From positions 372,001 to 436,000 of the forward strand of contig NZ_AP022581.1 in the NCBI RefSeq assembly GCF_010731535.1: a stretch of 64,000 bases of DNA, written 5' to 3'. The DNA is from Mycobacterium lacus. GTDB taxonomy: Bacteria > Actinomycetota > Actinomycetes > Mycobacteriales > Mycobacteriaceae. This document shows positions 60,189 to 64,000 of this stretch, in pieces; position 1 is the stretch's first letter, and every line of letters begins with the position of its first letter. The translations under genes and the position numbers were made by a program. Below the pieces are notes generated by a model, which saw only the letters and a list, made by a program, of their open reading frames with translations, was not told the origin of the DNA and did not search any database.

Positions 60189-61301
60189 TTGAAACTCAAC
60201 CGATTTGGTGCTGCGCTGGGCGTCCTGGCCGCCGGCGCGCTGGTGTTGTCGGGGTGTGGCAGTGACAAGAACGTGGCCGGAGGAGGCGCAACCACCGGTG
60301 CGTCGGCGGGGAAGGTGAGTTGCGGCGGGAAGAAGACCCTGAAGGCCAGTGGGTCGACCGCCCAGGCCAATGCGATGACCCGCTTCGTCAACGCGTTCGA
60401 GCAGGCCTGCCCGGGTCAGACCTTGAATTACACGGCCAATGGCTCGGGCGCCGGGATTAGCGAATTCAACGGCAACCAAACAGATTTCGGTGGCTCGGAC
60501 TCGCCACTGAGCAAGGACGAATATGCCGCCGCCGAGCAGCGCTGCGGCTCGCCGGCGTGGAACCTGCCCGTCGTGTTCGGCCCGATCGCGGTCACCTTCA
60601 ACATCACTGGCGTGAATGCGCTCAATCTGGACGGTCCCACCCTGGCGAAGATCTTCGACGGCGCCATTACCAGCTGGAACGATCCCGCGATCGCCGCGCT
60701 CAACTCGGGTACCAACTTGCCCGCCGTGCCGATTCACGTGGTGTTCCGCAGCGACGAGTCCGGGACCACGGACAACTTCCAGCGATACCTGGATGCCGCT
60801 TCGAATGGCGCGTGGGGCAGGGGCGCCGGAAAGGCGTTCCAAGGCGGCGTCGGCGAGGGCGCAAGGGGCAACGACGGCACGTCGGCGGCGATCAGAGCCA
60901 CGGAGGGGTCGATCACCTACAACGAATGGTCGTTCGCCCAGGCGCAGCACCTGAACATGGCCAAGATCATCACATCAGCGGGTCCGGAGGCGGTGGCGAT
61001 CAGCACCGACTCGGTCGGCAAGACCATTGCCGGGGCCACGATCAGCGGTCAGGGTAACGACCTGGTGCTGGACACGGTCTCGTTCTACCGGCCCACGAAG
61101 CCCGGCTCCTACCCGATCGTGCTGGCCACCTACGAGATCGTCTGCTCGAAGTATCCCGACGCGCAGGTCGGCACGGCCGTGAAGGCGTTTCTGCAGAGCA
61201 CCATCGGCGCGGGCCAGAACGGCTTGGGGGACAACGGATATATCCCCATTCCAGACGAGTTCAAGTCGAGGCTGTCGACCGCGGTCAACGCCATCGCGTG
61301 A
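60189..61301 (+). CDS. pstS3: Phosphate-binding lipoprotein PstS3
   Basis: 370-aa ABC-type phosphate-binding lipoprotein, equal in length to Rv0928. The start is TTG 60189 ([16 protein letters not shown]) with AGGAA upstream; the lipobox LVLSGC places the lipid on C23. Phosphate-contact segments are [33 protein letters not shown] and [16 protein letters not shown]. It delivers phosphate to PstC2/PstA1. First gene of the operon. Confidence 0.94.
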   Translation: MKLNRFGAALGVLAAGALVLSGCGSDKNVAGGGATTGASAGKVSCGGKKTLKASGSTAQANAMTRFVNAFEQACPGQTLNYTANGSGAGISEFNGNQTDFGGSDSPLSKDEYAAAEQRCGSPAWNLPVVFGPIAVTFNITGVNALNLDGPTLAKIFDGAITSWNDPAIAALNSGTNLPAVPIHVVFRSDESGTTDNFQRYLDAASNGAWGRGAGKAFQGGVGEGARGNDGTSAAIRATEGSITYNEWSFAQAQHLNMAKIITSAGPEAVAISTDSVGKTIAGATISGQGNDLVLDTVSFYRPTKPGSYPIVLATYEIVCSKYPDAQVGTAVKAFLQSTIGAGQNGLGDNGYIPIPDEFKSRLSTAVNAIA

Positions 61302-61313
61302 TCTGAGGCCGCG

Positions 61314-62300
61314 ATGGCGCGAAGACCGCTAGGCAGGTCGCTGGATCCGTCCGCGGTGAGGGTTGCGCTGGTGGCTCCCCACGCTCGCGCGGACCGACTG
61401 TTCAAGTCGATCGCGGTCGCCGCCGGTTCGGTGATCGTGATCGCGATCGTGCTGATTGCGATATTCCTGTTGGTCCGCGCGGTCCCGTCGCTGCGAGCCA
61501 ACCACGCGAATTTCTTCACCAGCGCCGAATTCGACACCGCTGACGACGAGAAGCTGGCGTTCGGCATCCGCGACCTGTTCATGGTGACGGTGCTCAGTTC
61601 GATATCCGCCCTCGTGTTGGCCGTTCCGATCGCCGTCGGGATCGCGGTCTTCCTCACGCAATATGCGCCGGCCAGGCTGTCGCGCCCGTTCGGTGCGATC
61701 ATCGATCTGCTGGCCGCGGTCCCGTCGATCGTCTTCGGCTTGTGGGGCATCTTCGTGCTGGCGCCGAGGCTCGAGCCGATCGCGGCGTTTCTCAACCGCA
61801 ACCTGGGGTGGATATTCCTGTTCAGGGAGGGCAACGTGTCGTTGGCCGGCGGGGGGACCATCTTCACCGCCGGCATCGTGCTCTCGGTGATGATCCTGCC
61901 GATCGTCACCTCGGTATCCCGCGAAGTGTTCCGCCAGACCCCGCGCATCCATATGGAGGCGGCGCAGGCGCTGGGCGCGACGAAGTGGGAGGTGGTGCGG
62001 ATGACCGTGCTGCCGTACGGTCGCAGCGGCGTCATCGCGGCGTCGATGCTGGGCCTGGGCCGGGCACTGGGCGAAACCGTTGCGGTGCTGATCATTTTGC
62101 GCGCGGCCGCCCGTCCCGGGGATTGGTCGCTATTCGACGGTGGTTATACGTTCGCCTCCAAGATCGCCTCCGCGGCGTCAGAATTCAGCGAACCGCTGCC
62201 CACCGGTGCCTACATTTCGGCGGGATTCGCGCTGTTCGTCCTAACGTTTGTGGTCAATGCGGCGGCCCGCGCGATCGCCGGCGGGAAGGTCAATGCGTGA
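61314..62300 (+). CDS. pstC2: Phosphate ABC transporter permease PstC2
   Basis: 328-aa permease with six predicted helices. The EAA loop for the ATPase is [25 protein letters not shown], and the conserved [11 protein letters not shown] lies before helix 4. ATG 61314 is 12 bp after pstS3. Its stop overlaps the pstA1 GTG by 4 nt. Together with PstA1 it forms the membrane channel. Confidence 0.93.
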   Translation: MARRPLGRSLDPSAVRVALVAPHARADRLFKSIAVAAGSVIVIAIVLIAIFLLVRAVPSLRANHANFFTSAEFDTADDEKLAFGIRDLFMVTVLSSISALVLAVPIAVGIAVFLTQYAPARLSRPFGAIIDLLAAVPSIVFGLWGIFVLAPRLEPIAAFLNRNLGWIFLFREGNVSLAGGGTIFTAGIVLSVMILPIVTSVSREVFRQTPRIHMEAAQALGATKWEVVRMTVLPYGRSGVIAASMLGLGRALGETVAVLIILRAAARPGDWSLFDGGYTFASKIASAASEFSEPLPTGAYISAGFALFVLTFVVNAAARAIAGGKVNA

Positions 62301-63223
62301 GTCGCCCGATGAGCCCCCCGACGGGTACCGACGCGCTCGATGAGCCGGTCAAGGCGGTGGTGTTTCGTCCGCTGAGCATGAGGCGGCGGATCACAAACAA
62401 CGTCGCGACACTGTTTTTCGTCACCTCCTTCGCCGTCGCGCTGGTGCCGCTGATCTGGGTGTTGGGGGTGGTGGTGGGCCGCGGCTGGTACGCGATCACC
62501 CGGTCGGGCTGGTGGACCCACTCGCTGCGCGGCGTGCTGCCCGAGCAGTTCGCCGGCGGCGTCTATCACGCGCTGTACGGGACGCTGGTTCAGGCCGGGG
62601 TCGCCGCCGTCCTGGCCGTGCCGCTGGGATTGATGACCGCGGTCTATCTGGTGGAGTACGGTTCGGGGCGCATGGCGCGGGTGACCACGTTCATGGTCGA
62701 CGTGCTCGCCGGGGTGCCGTCGATCGTGGCGGCGCTGTTCATCTTCAGCCTCTGGATCGCCACCCTGGGATTTGAGCAGAGCGCCTTCGCCGTGTCGTTG
62801 GCGCTGGTGTTGCTGATGTTGCCGGTGGTGGTGCGATCCGCCGAGGAGATACTCCGCCTGGTGCCCGACGAACTACGAGAAGCCAGCTACGCGTTGGGCG
62901 TTCCGAAATGGAAAACAATCGTGCGAATCGTCGCCCCGATCGCGATGCCGGGCATCGTGTCGGGTGTCTTGTTGTCGATCGCGCGCGTGATCGGTGAAAC
63001 CGCGCCAGTGCTGGTGCTGGTCGGATACAGCCGCTCCATCAACCTCGACATCTTCAACGGCAACATGGCCTCGCTGCCGCTGCTGATCTACAGCGAGCTC
63101 ACCAATCCCGAGCACGCCGGTTACCTGCGCATCTGGGGAGCGGCGCTGACCCTGATACTGATCGTGGCGGCGATCAACCTCACGGCCGCGGGCATCCGCT
63201 TCCTGGCAACCCGACGGCGGTGA
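62297..63223 (+). CDS. pstA1: Phosphate ABC transporter permease PstA1
   Basis: 308-aa permease with six helices; EAA loop [25 protein letters not shown] and the conserved [13 protein letters not shown]. The GTG at 62297 shares GTGA with the pstC2 stop; ATG 62309 is an alternative four codons in. No pstB is present in the visible operon, as in M. tuberculosis where the ATPase lies beyond pknD. Confidence 0.93.
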   Translation: MSRPMSPPTGTDALDEPVKAVVFRPLSMRRRITNNVATLFFVTSFAVALVPLIWVLGVVVGRGWYAITRSGWWTHSLRGVLPEQFAGGVYHALYGTLVQAGVAAVLAVPLGLMTAVYLVEYGSGRMARVTTFMVDVLAGVPSIVAALFIFSLWIATLGFEQSAFAVSLALVLLMLPVVVRSAEEILRLVPDELREASYALGVPKWKTIVRIVAPIAMPGIVSGVLLSIARVIGETAPVLVLVGYSRSINLDIFNGNMASLPLLIYSELTNPEHAGYLRIWGAALTLILIVAAINLTAAGIRFLATRRR

Positions 63224-63243
63224 GGGCGTGTCGCCCGGCCGGG

Positions 63244-64000
63244 TCAGCTGTGCGGGAGCTTGAGTACTCGGCCGTTGCCGCGGTCGGCGACGTATACGTT
63301 GCCGTCCTTGTCCACCGCCACCGATAGGGGGGTGTTGAGGCCGGTGAACGGCAGCTCGGTCGGGGCGGTCGCGAGGGGGGCCAGTTTCACCACCACGTTG
63401 TTGTCGTGTTCGGTGACGTAGACGTTGCCGACGATGTCCACGGCAATACCCCACGGCGCGGTGAGGCCGGTGAACGGCAACACGGTCTGATCGTTTGACC
63501 CCGCCTCCAGCTTCAGCACCCTGTTGTTGTCGGTGTCGGTCACAAAGATGTCGCCGTCGGCGCCCACGGCAACCCCGTCGGGATTCTTGAGGCCGTTGAA
63601 CGGCAGCACGATCTGGTTGTTCGTCCCGGCCACCAGCTTCACCACCCGGTTGTTACCCCGGTCGGCCACATACACGTTGCCCTGCGCGTCCACGGCCACC
63701 CCCTCGGGGTAATTGAGGCCCGTGAACGGCAGCTGGACCTGGTTGTTCGACCCGGCCGACAACGCCACCACCCGATTGTTGAAATCGGTGACATAGAGCC
63801 TGCCGGAGGTGTCCACCGCCACGCCCTGGGGCTCGTAAAGTCCGGTGAACGGTTTGACCGTCGGGGTGTTCGTTCCGGCGGCCAACGCCACGACCCGGCC
63901 GTACATCCCCTGATTGGTGACGTAGACGGTGCCAGAGTCGTCAACCGCCACACCGCCCGGGGATAGCCGGAAGTTGAGGCCGGTGAACGGCAGCACGATT
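63244..64000 (-). CDS. pknD: PknD C-terminal NHL beta-propeller sensor domain, cut by window edge
   Basis: Only the extracellular end of serine/threonine kinase PknD (Rv0931c) is visible, about 252 residues; the kinase and membrane helix lie beyond 64000. Six NHL blades of 42 residues are seen, each with LPFTGL...GVAVDxxGxVYVxDxxNNRVVKL. At DNA level this gives a 126-bp period with repeated GTGAACGGCA. The propeller is the presumed signal-binding part. It is convergent with pstA1 (20-bp gap). Confidence 0.92.
   Translation of the reverse strand, partial: IVLPFTGLNFRLSPGGVAVDDSGTVYVTNQGMYGRVVALAAGTNTPTVKPFTGLYEPQGVAVDTSGRLYVTDFNNRVVALSAGSNNQVQLPFTGLNYPEGVAVDAQGNVYVADRGNNRVVKLVAGTNNQIVLPFNGLKNPDGVAVGADGDIFVTDTDNNRVLKLEAGSNDQTVLPFTGLTAPWGIAVDIVGNVYVTEHDNNVVVKLAPLATAPTELPFTGLNTPLSVAVDKDGNVYVADRGNGRVLKLPHS

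Noticed and set aside
63244..64000. 126-bp DNA periodicity suggestive of a tandem repeat or CRISPR
   Set aside because: It is the coding signature of NHL propeller blades in PknD; units vary at the third codon position and encode a continuous protein.

Overview
The window reads as a chromosomal segment of a slow-growing, non-tuberculous Mycobacterium. The evidence is high GC, PE/PPE genes (one a decayed PPE with the NxGxGNxG-type repeats of the MPTR class), F420-type enzymes, and a gene order that I recognise as largely collinear with M. tuberculosis Rv0880 to Rv0931c. Rv names below are from memory of that genome; no search was run.

Layout. 1-9.8 kb: MarR fragment, SpoU methyltransferase, small membrane protein, an extra mazEF module, sepH, serC, diiron oxygenase, fprB, VOC protein, citA and pdxH. 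9.8-17.6 kb is a plastic stretch: a possible 60-aa membrane protein, a large cyclase/NB-ARC/LuxR regulator, a truncated IS1081-like transposase, about 1.2 kb without genes, and a frameshifted PPE-MPTR pseudogene. 17.6-24.7 kb: gltA2, a dehydrogenase, a DUF2630 protein, arfABC and the PrrBA two-component system. 24.7-29.4 kb is a likely accessory block: an MFS permease, then a glycosyltransferase and glycogen-debranching-type glucosidase operon whose promoter carries a near-consensus CIRCE (HrcA) site. 29.6-45.2 kb: accD3/echA6 (divergent, sharing a TATATA), MBL hydrolase, beta-lactamase-like lipoprotein, ctpE, an Rv0909-Rv0910-like pair, VOC and cupin proteins, carotenoid oxygenase, thiolase, PPE14/PE7.

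45.2-51.5 kb is the most disturbed part. It holds a multiply broken MFS transporter, a frameshifted DUF6414-like gene, a decayed IS3-family element with terminal repeats, tRNA-Arg(CCT), and two divergent vapBC modules with distinct operator-like repeats. 51.5-64 kb: SulP transporter, a 31-aa membrane microprotein upstream of a Ddn-like protein, LLM oxidoreductase, GGCT-like protein, mntH, flavodoxin-like protein, MarR regulator, Rv0926c/Rv0927c-like oxidoreductases (with a KstR-like box), the pstS3-pstC2-pstA1 phosphate transporter behind a Pho-box-like repeat, and the C-terminal propeller of PknD cut by the window edge.

Functional themes: central carbon metabolism (two citrate synthases, serC), lipid and acyl-CoA handling (accD3, echA6, thiolase), envelope and stress sensing (arfABC, prrAB, pknD, pst), ion transport (ctpE, mntH, sulP) and several toxin-antitoxin modules. 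I did not find a clear new defence or secretion system. The strongest new leads are the CIRCE-controlled glycan operon, the 31-aa membrane peptide, the symmetric accD3/echA6 promoter and the decayed island beside tRNA-Arg.
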